From assembly GCF_000987955.1 (NCBI RefSeq), contig NZ_LAZU01000021.1:124001-188000 (forward strand): 64,000 nucleotides of DNA, written 5' to 3'. Both the position numbers and the translations under genes were made by a program. Of the stretch, positions 9,618 to 17,608 are shown one piece after another. Under the pieces are notes generated by a model. That model saw only the letters and a list, made by a program, of their open reading frames with translations, had not been told where the DNA came from and made no database searches. Positions within the stretch are counted from its first letter, which is position 1. Each line of letters starts with the position of its first letter. The DNA is from Paenibacillus sp. DMB20 (lineage in GTDB: Bacteria; Bacillota; Bacilli; Paenibacillales; Paenibacillaceae).

Positions 9618-9655
9618 ACACCCCGGCTTACCGATTGGTAATGCCGGGGTGTTTT
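9618..9655 (+). terminator. rho-independent terminator
   Basis: ACACCCCGGC / GCCGGGGTGT stem followed by TTTTG, 80 bases after the nucleotidase stop. Confidence 0.85.
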
Positions 9656-9861
9656 GTTGGCGTGCGTATTATTTTATCGCATAGGGACGCGGGACTTTAC
9701 TTGGAAAAGATTCATTTTTAGGGGGAACGAACGGAAGAATTTGCATTTAACATATTGGTTACAATACAGATCAACCAAATGCATGATGCACCCTCTCTGG
9801 GGTCGATTCATGAAATGTTAAGAAGCATAAAAGGGGAGCGAATCCGTGATTAAAATATGAT

Positions 9862-11307
9862 GTGATCGTGGTGGGCGGGGGCGTTGTAGGCAGGGCAATT
9901 ACTTTTAAGTTAAGTGAAGGAAATCACAATTTAAGAATTCTTTGCATTGATCCCCGTCGCAAGGCAAACGGAAGCGCAAGTTACGCAGCGGGAGCCATGT
10001 TAGGCGCCTATGGCGAAATTTCCGCCCACAAAACCAAGGAATTGGATATCAACGAAACGGATTTTCGCATACAGGCCCAAAAAATTTACCCCGAATGGTT
10101 GGAGCGAATCAAAGAAAGATCGGGAAGGGATATCTATGCCAAAATGGGAACCTTTCTGATTGCCAATGTTGCCGGCGCGCAGGATCGTTCTCATCTCATG
10201 AAAATAGCGGAGGAGCTAACCGCCCGGCATGAATCTTTTCAATGGACGGATCCAGCCGATATTCCAAGCTTTCGGCCCAATCCCGACTATCTCGCCTATC
10301 AGGGATTATACATCCCCAAGGAAGGATGCGTGGATGCATCCGATCTGATGGAGTCTCTCGCCAAGGCCGCCATCAAATCAGGTGTGGAGCACTTGGGTAA
10401 AGCCGTGAGGAAGCTGATGGTCGAAGGGAATAAAGTAGTCGGCGTCGTTGCCGAGGATGAAAAGTTGTATGCCGACCATGTGGTACTCTGCGCCGGCGTA
10501 GGCATCGGAAAAATCATGGATGATACCCATATCCCGGCGGGGATCCCATATCTGATGCCGGGGAAAGGGGTGGGTCTTGCCGTTTCAACGGGGGTATCTT
10601 TCCCTAACGTCATCCGTACGCCGGATCGGGGGTTTGCATGCGGGGCCCATATTGTTCCAAGAAGCGACTCGACGGTCTATATCGGAACAACCAACCAAGT
10701 TTCGAGCCTATCCGGGTTGCAAAACGGGGTAACTTCGGGTGAGGTTCATACCTTATTGCATAGCGCGATTCATGAAATCCATACGGGACTCCGAACGGCA
10801 ACGATAGAAAAAATGTATTTTGGATCGCGTCCCGTTACAGCGGACGGATATCCGGTAATTGGAGATACAGAGGTGGAAGGGCTTTACGTTGCCACAGGCA
10901 CCTATCGCAACGGGATATTGATGGCCCCGCTTATCGCCGAAATCGTGGGGGCCAAAATCACGGAGAGTCCTATAAAGTTCGATAATCCGTTTTCCGCAGA
11001 GCGAAGAAAGATGCTGCTTGATCGCGTCGCAGACGGAAAAGAAGCGCTTATCGAAAACGGCATTCGCGATTTAGTTTCTTTTATCCAGGAGCCTACGGGC
11101 TCGCTGCCGTATCATCGTTCGCAAGAATTGACCAACTTTATCACAACCCTTGCATCCATGGTACTAACCGGGGATCAGCCTAAATATACGCAGTTATTGG
11201 AAAAGTCCAAAGAGCTTTTGGAAACGTGCCCTATTGCGGAAATCGTACCGCAGCTGTTTTATAAATACCATGAATTCAAGGCAGGCGAAAGGGATGGACA
11301 GACGTAG
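9862..11307 (+). CDS. FAD-dependent amine/amino-acid oxidoreductase (DAO family, ThiO-like)
   Basis: The N-terminus carries the dinucleotide-binding motif VIVVGGGVVGRA, and the C-terminal half has the DAO-family signature FGSRPVTADGYPVIG followed by GLYVATGTYRNGILMAP, as in glycine oxidase ThiO. A FAD-dependent oxidation of a primary or secondary amine is expected. At about 481 residues it is longer than ThiO (about 370); the last 100 residues (after NPFSAERRK) are helical and unassigned. As read the frame begins with GTG at 9862, inside the beta strand of the FAD fold. A better start is GTG at 9846 after GGGGAGCG, reading M-I-K-Y-D, but it needs removal of one A at 9852-9855. It is not next to the thiamin operon, so a thiamin role is uncertain. 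Confidence 0.8.
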   Translation: MIVVGGGVVGRAITFKLSEGNHNLRILCIDPRRKANGSASYAAGAMLGAYGEISAHKTKELDINETDFRIQAQKIYPEWLERIKERSGRDIYAKMGTFLIANVAGAQDRSHLMKIAEELTARHESFQWTDPADIPSFRPNPDYLAYQGLYIPKEGCVDASDLMESLAKAAIKSGVEHLGKAVRKLMVEGNKVVGVVAEDEKLYADHVVLCAGVGIGKIMDDTHIPAGIPYLMPGKGVGLAVSTGVSFPNVIRTPDRGFACGAHIVPRSDSTVYIGTTNQVSSLSGLQNGVTSGEVHTLLHSAIHEIHTGLRTATIEKMYFGSRPVTADGYPVIGDTEVEGLYVATGTYRNGILMAPLIAEIVGAKITESPIKFDNPFSAERRKMLLDRVADGKEALIENGIRDLVSFIQEPTGSLPYHRSQELTNFITTLASMVLTGDQPKYTQLLEKSKELLETCPIAEIVPQLFYKYHEFKAGERDGQT

Positions 11308-11383
11308 GCCTTCGCCCGTCCATCGATTTCCGGCATTCAGTACGTCCGATTTCGGACGGATAAAGCTTTGTGGGATCATCTGA

Positions 11384-11607
11384 ATAGGAGCATAACGTCC
11401 CGTTCGACCTGCTTGCACGGATCATTGAGTGCGGAAACGCCCTTGATTTGGGCCCGGTTGACCTGATTCAAGCAGTGCTCAAGGCCGAACGTTGCGACGT
11501 GCCTCATTGGTTTTTTGCGGCGGGAACTTGATGATCCTCCTGATGCATTAAGCATGGTTGTGGCGAGTGCGTTACAGGATTTCATAAATACGATATCGAA
11601 AATTTAA
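11384..11607 (+). pseudogene. possible remnant of a small protein gene
   Basis: A coding-like stretch reads FDLLARIIECGNALDLGPVD and then DLIQAVLKAERCDVPHWFFA. If one G is removed from GGG near 11529, it continues through ELDDPPDALSMVVASALQDF to a stop at 11607. No start codon or ribosome site precedes it in frame (a TAG lies at 11381). It may be a truncated gene or a gene with a further error near its start. The rest of 11308-11702 shows no other gene. Low certainty. Confidence 0.3.
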
Positions 11608-11702
11608 TATATCCGAGTAACGCGAAATCGTTAAAAACGGAGGATCCAAGAATGAAATAAAACGGAATAAACGGATGTTGCGATTGAAAGGAGGTCCTAC
11701 TT

Positions 11703-12164
11703 ATGAATATACGCAAAGCCAAAGCGGAAGAGGCCGCTTATCTAAGCGACCTTTCATTTCGTTCCAAAGCCCATTGGGGTTACAGTGACGAATTTATGGA
11801 AGCCTGCCGCAACGATCTGACCCTTACGGTAGAGGGTATGGTCTCTGCCCTGGTTTTCGTTCTGGAAGACGAAGGTGCCGTCAAGGGTTTTATGAGTTTG
11901 GAGATGGAGCAGGATACCTGCTTGCTGGACAATTTCTTCATTGCGCCCGAGGCCATCGGAAAAGGCTACGGCAAGGCGTTATGGAGATACATGATAGAGA
12001 CCGTCGAGGGTTTGGGCGTTCGCACCGTCATGATCCACAGCGATCCCCATGCGGAAAGCTTTTACCTGGCAATGGGAGCGCTGCGGACGGGGGAGACCGA
12101 ATCGACGGTTTTCCCGGGGAGAAAGCTGCCCTTGCTGGAAGTTAAAATCGGCCGTGGTGTGTAG
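11703..12164 (+). CDS. GNAT-family N-acetyltransferase
   Basis: A 153-residue acetyl-CoA-dependent acyltransferase. The central fold reads LLDNFFIAPEAIGKGYGKAL, with the Q/RxxGxG/A-type acetyl-CoA loop present as IGKGYG, and the later SDPHAESFYLAMGA matches the conserved Y-containing motif B region. AAAGGAGGT eight bases before the ATG fixes the start. The substrate cannot be inferred. The flanking intergenic regions make it look monocistronic. Confidence 0.85.
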   Translation: MNIRKAKAEEAAYLSDLSFRSKAHWGYSDEFMEACRNDLTLTVEGMVSALVFVLEDEGAVKGFMSLEMEQDTCLLDNFFIAPEAIGKGYGKALWRYMIETVEGLGVRTVMIHSDPHAESFYLAMGALRTGETESTVFPGRKLPLLEVKIGRGV

Positions 12165-12204
12165 CTTGTCTTTGTCATTTTAAAAATATGAACGGTGCGA
12201 AAAA

Positions 12205-12385
12205 GCTAACGGACATGGAGTCCGGCATTCCCTCTAAACCCCCTCAACTTGTTGGCTAACGGACACAGAATACGCTTAGAACAGATTGGGAGCAAAAAAA
12301 GCGCCGAAATGATCCAGTGACGGACCTGTTGTCCGTTAGAATTTTTAATAGCACAAAAGGCGGGGATAACGGAACTCATGTCCGT
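12205..12385. repeat. cluster of four short palindromic TAACGGAC elements
   Basis: Four related units about 50-60 bp apart: CTAACGGACATGGAGTCCGG, CTAACGGACACAGAATACGC, GTGACGGACCTGTTGTCCGT and ATAACGGAACTCATGTCCGT. Each has a GGAC...GTCC-type dyad, intact in copies 1 and 3, eroded in 2 and 4. The spacers are unrelated. They follow the GNAT gene and carry no ORF. Confidence 0.6.
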
Positions 12386-12390
12386 TAAAA

Positions 12391-12947
12391 TCCCTGCATC
12401 CCCAAAAAATGACCGCCGTTGTCACAGAACAACTCCATATCTCGTTTGATGTGCGAAGGAAGATCAAGGAGTTGTGATGGAGATGAAAGAAATAGGGCCA
12501 TGGCTGCCTTAGCCGATTCCTACTTCCATGATGAAATGTTTGAAGCGGTTGCACGCGGCGAGCTCCTGTCTTATGCTATGCTTGTGCTGCTCGAATGGCG
12601 GGAAATCAACGGCCAAACGGGGATTGTCGTCCGCCTCCGGCGAGAGCGTAGAAACGGCCGCGCTTATCCACGTCAAGGAAAATTCGATACGCAGCATATA
12701 TTTCATCGGGAATCCGGCTAAGCTTGTTTTTTGCAGTAATAACATCATCCGTTCAATCAGGGAAATGCTCATGAGGAGTCATTAACAGACATGCTAAAGC
12801 GTAAAGGTTGGAAGGAGGGATTCATGGCTCTCTGTAGCGTAAAGTTATTTTACATTATTCCTAGCATTGGTTTTATCGGGGGTATCCTTCGGGATCTCCC
12901 AGGCTTTGAAAAAAGGAAGATAATCCATAATGGGGAGGCAGTTTTCG
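12391..12947. other. stretch with no supportable gene
   Basis: Several overlapping short frames of 60-100 codons exist on both strands, but none combines a ribosome site, a stable frame and recognisable protein character. It may hold a decayed gene. The final bases (GGGAGG at about 12933) are the ribosome site of the next gene. Confidence 0.4.
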
Positions 12948-13853
12948 ATGAACTCCAAGGACAACTATACGTCCGCAAGCGAAATGAAAATGACCGTAAT
13001 GAGCTTGAATATGTGGCAGTGGTATCTTGCCATTCACCATGGAACGGAGAAGTCCGCGCAATTCATAGCGGATGCCATTCTGGCCGCGGGTGCCGACGTG
13101 ACCGGCATTCAGGAGAGCAACGCCGATATGGTGCGTGCCGCGGCAAGTCTTCTGGGCTATCATGTGAACGTGAAGCAGGGGACCGACCTTAGCCTGATCA
13201 GCAAGTATCCCATCATAGAGCTCAATGAACAGAATGATTACTACCTGATTGAATTGGAGCCTGGAAAAGCTGTAACCGTTTGCAATGTGCATCTGTCGCA
13301 CGAGCCGTACGGTCCTTACGATATCGCGGATGGGATGAGTGCAGAGGAGGTCATGGAGCGGGAGCATCTTTACCACATGAAAGAAATGAGCAGCCCCTTC
13401 CGCAAACTTCCCGCTCTCGCGGCGCAGAACATGTCCGTATTCCTGACAGGGGACTTCAATGTGGCCTCCCATCTGGACTGGACGGAGGAGCGCAAGGAAA
13501 TTCACTACGGACAGGCGGTGGAGTGGCCGGTATCGAAAAGGCTGGAACAATTGGGGCTGCTTGACTCCTTCCGCGTCATGCATCCCGATCCGGTAGCGGT
13601 GCCGGGCATCACTTGGGCGATCGAAGGCACGGAGATGAGAGACCCGGAGGTATATGACCGGATCGATTTCGTATATGCCGGGGGGCCCACGACAACGGTA
13701 GACAGCAAAGTGATCGGGGAAAAGAAGGCCGAAGGCGTCCATCCATGTCCTTCCCATTTGCCGTTGGAAACGTGGCTGTCCGACCATCGGGCCGTGGCTT
13801 CGACGTTCCTTGTCACCCCTCGCAGCTACAAGGACCTGGTTCTGCCGGGGTAG
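12948..13853 (+). CDS. endonuclease/exonuclease/phosphatase (EEP) family protein
   Basis: About 301 residues with the EEP catalytic blocks: SLNMWQW at the N-terminus, GIQES (metal-binding Glu) near residue 55, TGDFN (Asp/Asn) near 168, and SDHRAV (catalytic His) near 280. Members cleave phosphodiesters or phosphomonoesters in nucleic acids, phospholipids or inositol phosphates; nothing here selects one. There is no signal peptide, so it should be cytosolic. The ATG at 12948 is chosen because GGGAGG lies upstream at suitable distance; the in-frame codon at 12930 overlaps that site. Confidence 0.85.
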   Translation: MNSKDNYTSASEMKMTVMSLNMWQWYLAIHHGTEKSAQFIADAILAAGADVTGIQESNADMVRAAASLLGYHVNVKQGTDLSLISKYPIIELNEQNDYYLIELEPGKAVTVCNVHLSHEPYGPYDIADGMSAEEVMEREHLYHMKEMSSPFRKLPALAAQNMSVFLTGDFNVASHLDWTEERKEIHYGQAVEWPVSKRLEQLGLLDSFRVMHPDPVAVPGITWAIEGTEMRDPEVYDRIDFVYAGGPTTTVDSKVIGEKKAEGVHPCPSHLPLETWLSDHRAVASTFLVTPRSYKDLVLPG

Positions 13854-13873
13854 GAACATTGAGTTTCCCCAGA

Positions 13874-13914
13874 AGCATCTTTCGCACAATCGAATTGTGC
13901 GGAGGGTGCTTTTT
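13874..13914 (+). terminator. rho-independent terminator
   Basis: AGCATC..CGCACAAT / ATTGTGCG..GGTGCT stem with a 3-base loop (CGA) and four T. Confidence 0.75.
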
Positions 13915-14097
13915 GATATTGGAAAGTATTATTTGCCTTTATGACGAATTTCCTAACATTGGACAAGGAATAAAAAATCAGATAGTATATTCGTTATGAG
14001 CTCTTGATCCCAGGATTTAGGATTTAATTTCTAAAATAACTTCTTCTAACAGGGGAATGAGCGGGGAAACCAGAAAAGACACAGGAGGATAACTGCG

Positions 14098-14201
14098 ATG
14101 AAATCGATAAATTAACGTATTGTTGCTGTTATACCTAGGGCCCGTGCCCCTCCATGCGGTTTCTGATCGATATTCGAAACGAGAATAATAACCCATGGAG
14201 G
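14098..14201 (+). promoter_or_regulatory. leader peptide and hairpin that can hide the downstream ribosome site
   Basis: AGGAGG precedes an ATG at 14098 that codes only M-K-S-I-N before TAA (14113-14115). Further on, CCTCCATG (14149-14156) is an exact complement of CATGGAGG (14194-14201), which contains the GGAGG of the next gene. Folding would block its translation. A translated mini-leader plus a sequestering stem is the layout of translation attenuators, but a chance pairing cannot be excluded. Confidence 0.35.
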
Positions 14202-14210
14202 AATGAGAAA

Positions 14211-14762
14211 ATGAGTAAACCGGTTATGAATATTGCTTTGGTGTGCGGTCCCGATTGTGATATGGAAACACAAGCTATGCGGAATACATTTGAGTTTTTT
14301 GGCGCAAGGGTATTTACTTATTGGATTGGTAGGCCGAATGATTTCATTTCCGTGCTGAACGGGGAAGACCTTTACCCTGACACGGACATGATCGTCCTCA
14401 ATTTTCATGGTGATGAAGGGAATTTTATCATGCCGGAATTGGGCGAAGAGGTTTATGAAGACGGGGAGCCGAAAGGCGATTTTGGCGTTGAAGAGATTAA
14501 GCGGTATGCCAAACTGGAGGGTAAAGTCGTCTTTGGCAACGGATGCTCGTTGGGGGAGCCGGTATTGGCCCGAGCCTTCCTGGACGGCGGCTGCCGGGTT
14601 TATATCGGACCGGATGATTATCCCGATGGTAACGCCGCACTCATGTTCATGCAGCGTCTTTTCTATGAAATCATTCAAAACAACAGAAGCTTGCAAGAGG
14701 CTTACCGGATTGCACGGTCCACGGATGAGGAAACGACGATGTATCAAATCTATGAAAAATAA
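14211..14762 (+). CDS. caspase/CHAT-like (clan CD) fold protein
   Basis: A compact 183-residue protein. A hydrophobic strand ends in a His-Gly pair (DMIVLNFHGDEG) and, after about 45 residues, a second strand ends in a Gly-Cys pair (KVVFGNGCSLGEP), followed by a strand and a helix rich in the pattern GNAALMFMQRLFYEI with SLQEAYRIAR. The His-Gly and Gly-Cys ends of successive strands are the catalytic dyad layout of clan CD peptidases (caspase, CHAT, clostripain). I infer that relation from pattern only. There is no signal peptide and no partner domain. Start ATG 14211 follows GGAGGAATGAGAAA. It lies alone between two terminators behind a possible attenuating leader. Confidence 0.55.
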   Translation: MSKPVMNIALVCGPDCDMETQAMRNTFEFFGARVFTYWIGRPNDFISVLNGEDLYPDTDMIVLNFHGDEGNFIMPELGEEVYEDGEPKGDFGVEEIKRYAKLEGKVVFGNGCSLGEPVLARAFLDGGCRVYIGPDDYPDGNAALMFMQRLFYEIIQNNRSLQEAYRIARSTDEETTMYQIYEK

Positions 14763-14834
14763 CCTTTTTCCGAGGGAATAATAGGTCTCTTTTGTACAAC
14801 AGACCTGGCGTGATCGACGTGAACGGTAACCCAA

Positions 14835-14868
14835 GAGCAGGAGATACATATGTCTCCTGCTCTATTTG
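14835..14868 (+). terminator. terminator hairpin
   Basis: GAGCAGGAGA / TCTCCTGCTC perfect stem with an 8-base loop, followed by a weak TATTTGT tract. A short frame that reads through this stem (14850-15038) is therefore not accepted as a gene. Confidence 0.65.
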
Positions 14869-15082
14869 TCTGGGTCGCTCTATGGATCATAGGATATGAG
14901 GGAACAGCGGCGACTATGGGAAATAGATTGACATCCCTAAACGAACGGCAGACAATGTTGGAGAAAGCCTTGGCCGTTCTTGATGGGTTCAAGGTTAGGC
15001 GCATTCAGAAGGGCAAAGCGGGCGCTTTCAAAGCTTAATGCATCCACTTTTTCATAACAGGCTAAAGTCAAGGAGGGTAAGC

Positions 15083-15814
15083 ATGATTAAGGCGATTGTC
15101 TTTGATTTTGACGGATTGATTATCGATACGGAAACGGTTTGGTACAGTGCCTTCAAGGAAGTGCTTCAGGATTATGGCGTGGAGCTCCCCATGGACGTGT
15201 TTCTGCAATGCGTGGGCACGAGCGATGCGGCGATCCACGCCTTTATCGAAGAGGAGATCGGTGCCGAAAGCATCGAGACGATCCTGAAGCTGGCTAAAGA
15301 TAACCATAGAACCCACATGGAGTTGCTGGATATCCGGGAAGGGGTAAGGGAATACCTGTCGGAAGCCAGGGATTCGGGACTTCGGATCGGTCTGGCTTCA
15401 AGCTCCTCCAGGGAATGGGTGGAAGGCTTTTTGAAGAAGCTCGGGATCATCGATTACTTCGAAGTCATCAAGACCCGCGACGATGTCGAAAAAATCAAAC
15501 CCGACCCGATGCTATACATAGAAGCGCTTAAAGCCTTGAATGTCGGACCGAAAGAGGCCGTAGCCTTCGAGGACTCGGCAAACGGGGCCAAGGCCGCGAT
15601 TGCGGCGGGGATGCATTGCGTGATTGTGCCCAACGAGGTGACAAAGGATCTCCGTTTTGAAAAATACCATCTGAGAATCGATTCCATGAGCGAGATGAGC
15701 CTGACCCGGGTCATTCGCCAGATCGAAAACAACGCCCCTCATGAATTGGATCCGAATATGAGAACGCCGAAAGCGGCAGAAAAACGACCTGACATGGCTT
15801 TCTCCGCTAGCTGA
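15083..15814 (+). CDS. HAD-superfamily hydrolase (beta-phosphoglucomutase-like)
   Basis: Motif I is FDFDGLIIDTE (nucleophile Asp and acid/base Asp), motif II is LASSSS, motif III Lys is in EKIKPDP, and motif IV is AFEDSANG. Together with the helical cap this places it in the PGM-like subfamily of HAD phosphatases/phosphomutases. AAGGAGGG five bases before ATG 15083 fixes the start. The tail after RQIENN is unusual. Removing one A at 15726-15729 gives a shorter end reading T-T-P-L-M-N-W-I-R-I and a TGA at 15759-15761 that overlaps an ATG at 15758 for the next gene, a more natural arrangement than the present read-through. Confidence 0.85.
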   Translation: MIKAIVFDFDGLIIDTETVWYSAFKEVLQDYGVELPMDVFLQCVGTSDAAIHAFIEEEIGAESIETILKLAKDNHRTHMELLDIREGVREYLSEARDSGLRIGLASSSSREWVEGFLKKLGIIDYFEVIKTRDDVEKIKPDPMLYIEALKALNVGPKEAVAFEDSANGAKAAIAAGMHCVIVPNEVTKDLRFEKYHLRIDSMSEMSLTRVIRQIENNAPHELDPNMRTPKAAEKRPDMAFSAS

Positions 15815-15905
15815 ACCGCTACGGGTATCCGGCCTGGCCTGGTTTGACCAAGAGCGCCGATACCGCAGGCTGCCCCAGCAGCCCGCTCATCCGATCCGCC
15901 CCGAG

Positions 15906-16829
15906 GTGGATAGCCTCGCTAACTGCACGTCCGGCGGACAAATCCGTTTCCGTACGGATTCCCGGACCGTATCCGTCCGCGTCCGGCTGACTGCGGGGGC
16001 AGGCATGTATCATATGCCGCCGACCGGCCAGTGCGGGGTGGATGCTTATACCGGGGGGCCCGGAAGCTGGATCCATACGGGAACTGCGAGCTTTCAACCA
16101 GCCGATACGGAGTATGAGAGCCTGGTTTTTTCCTGCGAATCGAAGGAACGCCGATCTTTTATGCTGAACCTGCCTCTTTACCAAGGGGTGGAGGAGCTGT
16201 GGATCGGCCTGGAGCCGGATGCGGAAGTTTTGGCGCCGGAGCCTTACGATTCCGGCAAAAAGATTATCGTTTACGGCACTTCCATTACGCAGGGAGGATG
16301 CGCGTCGCGTCCGGGGATGTCCTATACCAATATTTTGAGCCGAAGAATGAACCTGGAGTTTATCAATCTTGGATTTTCCGGCAACGGGAAGGGAGAAGCG
16401 GAGCTTGCCAAGCTGTCTGCTGAAATTAATGATCCGGCTTGCCTGGTGATCGACTATGAAGCGAACTGCGTCAGCACGGAGAATTATGTCCGCACCCTGC
16501 CGGTATTTATTCAAACATATCGCGATTATCACCCGGATGTTCCGATCATTCTGATCTCCAGAGTGCCGCATGGGGCGGAATCATTAAGACCGGACCTGCT
16601 TCAGGCGCGGATGGAGCGCAAGGCGTTCCAGGCCGATCTTGTCCGGAATCTGCAGGAGGCCGGCGATGCGCGGCTTACGTTTGTCGATGGTTCAAGCCTG
16701 CTCGGCAGCGACCCTGGCGAAGCGACGGTAGACGGGGTTCACCCGACCGATCTTGGGTTCAAACGGATGGCCGATGGACTGGAGCCGGTTCTGGCGATGG
16801 CCTTGGCATCCGCGGGGTATGCTGATTAA
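15906..16829 (+). CDS. SGNH/GDSL-type esterase with N-terminal jelly-roll domain
   Basis: Block I is VYGTSITQGG (nucleophile Ser), block II Gly is in LGFSGNG, block III is VIDYEANC, and block V is DGVHPTDLG (catalytic Asp and His). The upstream GVDAYTGG resembles the GxDLY motif of the N-terminal domain that accompanies Lipase_GDSL_3 proteins. It probably deacetylates carbohydrate or another ester. The GTG at 15906 has no ribosome site, and coding character continues upstream in frame (LRVSGLAWFDQERRYRRLPQ). The true start is probably ATG 15758, reached by deleting one A from the A5 run 15780-15784; the protein would then be about 356 residues and overlap the HAD gene by ATGA. Confidence 0.8.
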   Translation: MDSLANCTSGGQIRFRTDSRTVSVRVRLTAGAGMYHMPPTGQCGVDAYTGGPGSWIHTGTASFQPADTEYESLVFSCESKERRSFMLNLPLYQGVEELWIGLEPDAEVLAPEPYDSGKKIIVYGTSITQGGCASRPGMSYTNILSRRMNLEFINLGFSGNGKGEAELAKLSAEINDPACLVIDYEANCVSTENYVRTLPVFIQTYRDYHPDVPIILISRVPHGAESLRPDLLQARMERKAFQADLVRNLQEAGDARLTFVDGSSLLGSDPGEATVDGVHPTDLGFKRMADGLEPVLAMALASAGYAD

Positions 16830-16888
16830 CAACAGGTCTATAACATGGAAGGGATGGCACGAACAAACATGAACTCACAGGGGAAACA

Positions 16889-16993
16889 TGCTGAAAATTC
16901 CGAAAGTACCGAAAATACCCAAAATACCCAAAAATACCCAAAATGCCCAAAGTGCCCAAAAGTGCCCAAAGTGCCCAAAGTGCCAAAAAAACT
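16889..16993 (+). repeat. 9-bp tandem repeat encoding K-I/V-P units
   Basis: About eleven imperfect copies of a 9-base unit of the form AAAxTxCCC/G (for example AAAATACCC, AAAGTGCCC). All three frames are open through it. In the frame from ATG 16888 it codes K-I-P and K-V-P tripeptides. It lies at the 5' end of the following GNAT gene and should be prone to slippage. Confidence 0.7.
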
Positions 16994-17458
16994 GGCGAAG
17001 CACGAATACGCCCTTTTCAAGCGGACGATGCCGGACGGTTGGTGGATATTTGGCTGCAAGGTTCGCTGATCTCACATGGCTTTATTGACCCCGGTTACTG
17101 GGAAGCCCAAACCGGAGAGATGGCCAGCCAATATTTGCCGAAAGCCGATACCTATGTATTGGAGGACCAGGAGAGTGGGAAGCCTCTCGGCTTCATTTCG
17201 CTGGTGGAAAGCTATATTGCCGCATTGTTTGTGGACGTGAGGGAGCAGAACCGGGGGTATGGAAAGCAGCTGCTGAGTATGGCGAAAGACGGCCATGACC
17301 TGCTCAGCCTGAAAGTGTATCAGCAGAATAAGGACGCGGTGCGTTTCTACCGTAAGAACGGTTTTGTTATCGTGGAAGAAACGGAGGACCCTGGCACCTC
17401 GGCCAAGGAATACGTTATGGAGTGGAGGAGCGCCGCGGCGACGGGAACTCCATCATAG
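16943..17458 (+). CDS. GNAT-family acetyltransferase with repeat-coded N-terminus
   Basis: The GNAT core begins ARIRPFQADDAGRLVDIWLQ and contains the acetyl-CoA loop VREQNRGYGKQLL and the C-terminal block VYQQNKDAVRFYRKNGF followed by EYVMEW, similar to small YhbS/RimI-like acetyltransferases. The first in-frame ATG (16943) lies inside the tandem repeat and has no ribosome site. A better start is ATG 16888, preceded by AGGGGAAAC; removing one A at 16930-16934 joins it to the core and adds a K-I/V-P repeat tail. The repeat would make a rigid, basic N-terminal arm or vary in length and frame (phase variation). Substrate unknown. Confidence 0.75.
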   Translation: MPKVPKSAQSAQSAKKTGEARIRPFQADDAGRLVDIWLQGSLISHGFIDPGYWEAQTGEMASQYLPKADTYVLEDQESGKPLGFISLVESYIAALFVDVREQNRGYGKQLLSMAKDGHDLLSLKVYQQNKDAVRFYRKNGFVIVEETEDPGTSAKEYVMEWRSAAATGTPS

Positions 17459-17518
17459 ACGGCGTGAGGTTTAGAGACTTTTGGGATTTTACGCGTAACA
17501 AGATTAGGTTGAAACAGA

Positions 17519-17561
17519 AACGCTATTCTCTCCTTTGATCGGGAGAGAATAGCGTTTTTTT
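17519..17561. terminator. strong terminator between convergent genes
   Basis: AACGCTATTCTCTCC / GGGAGAGAATAGCGTT stem with a 7-base loop and seven T on the plus strand. It separates the GNAT gene from the convergent L11-like gene. Confidence 0.9.
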
Positions 17562-17608
17562 AACACAATGATTCGGAATTTGAGCAAAATGAAACTACAG
17601 GGTTCGGG

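Noticed and set aside
12419..12785. Overlapping 85-100-codon ORFs on both strands after the palindromic repeats.
   Set aside because: No frame shows a ribosome site or family-like character, and no single-base repair yields a convincing protein.
14850..15038. A 62-codon ORF between the caspase-like and HAD genes.
   Set aside because: Its start lies inside a terminator hairpin and there is no ribosome site; a 40-codon sub-frame from 14916 is equally unsupported.
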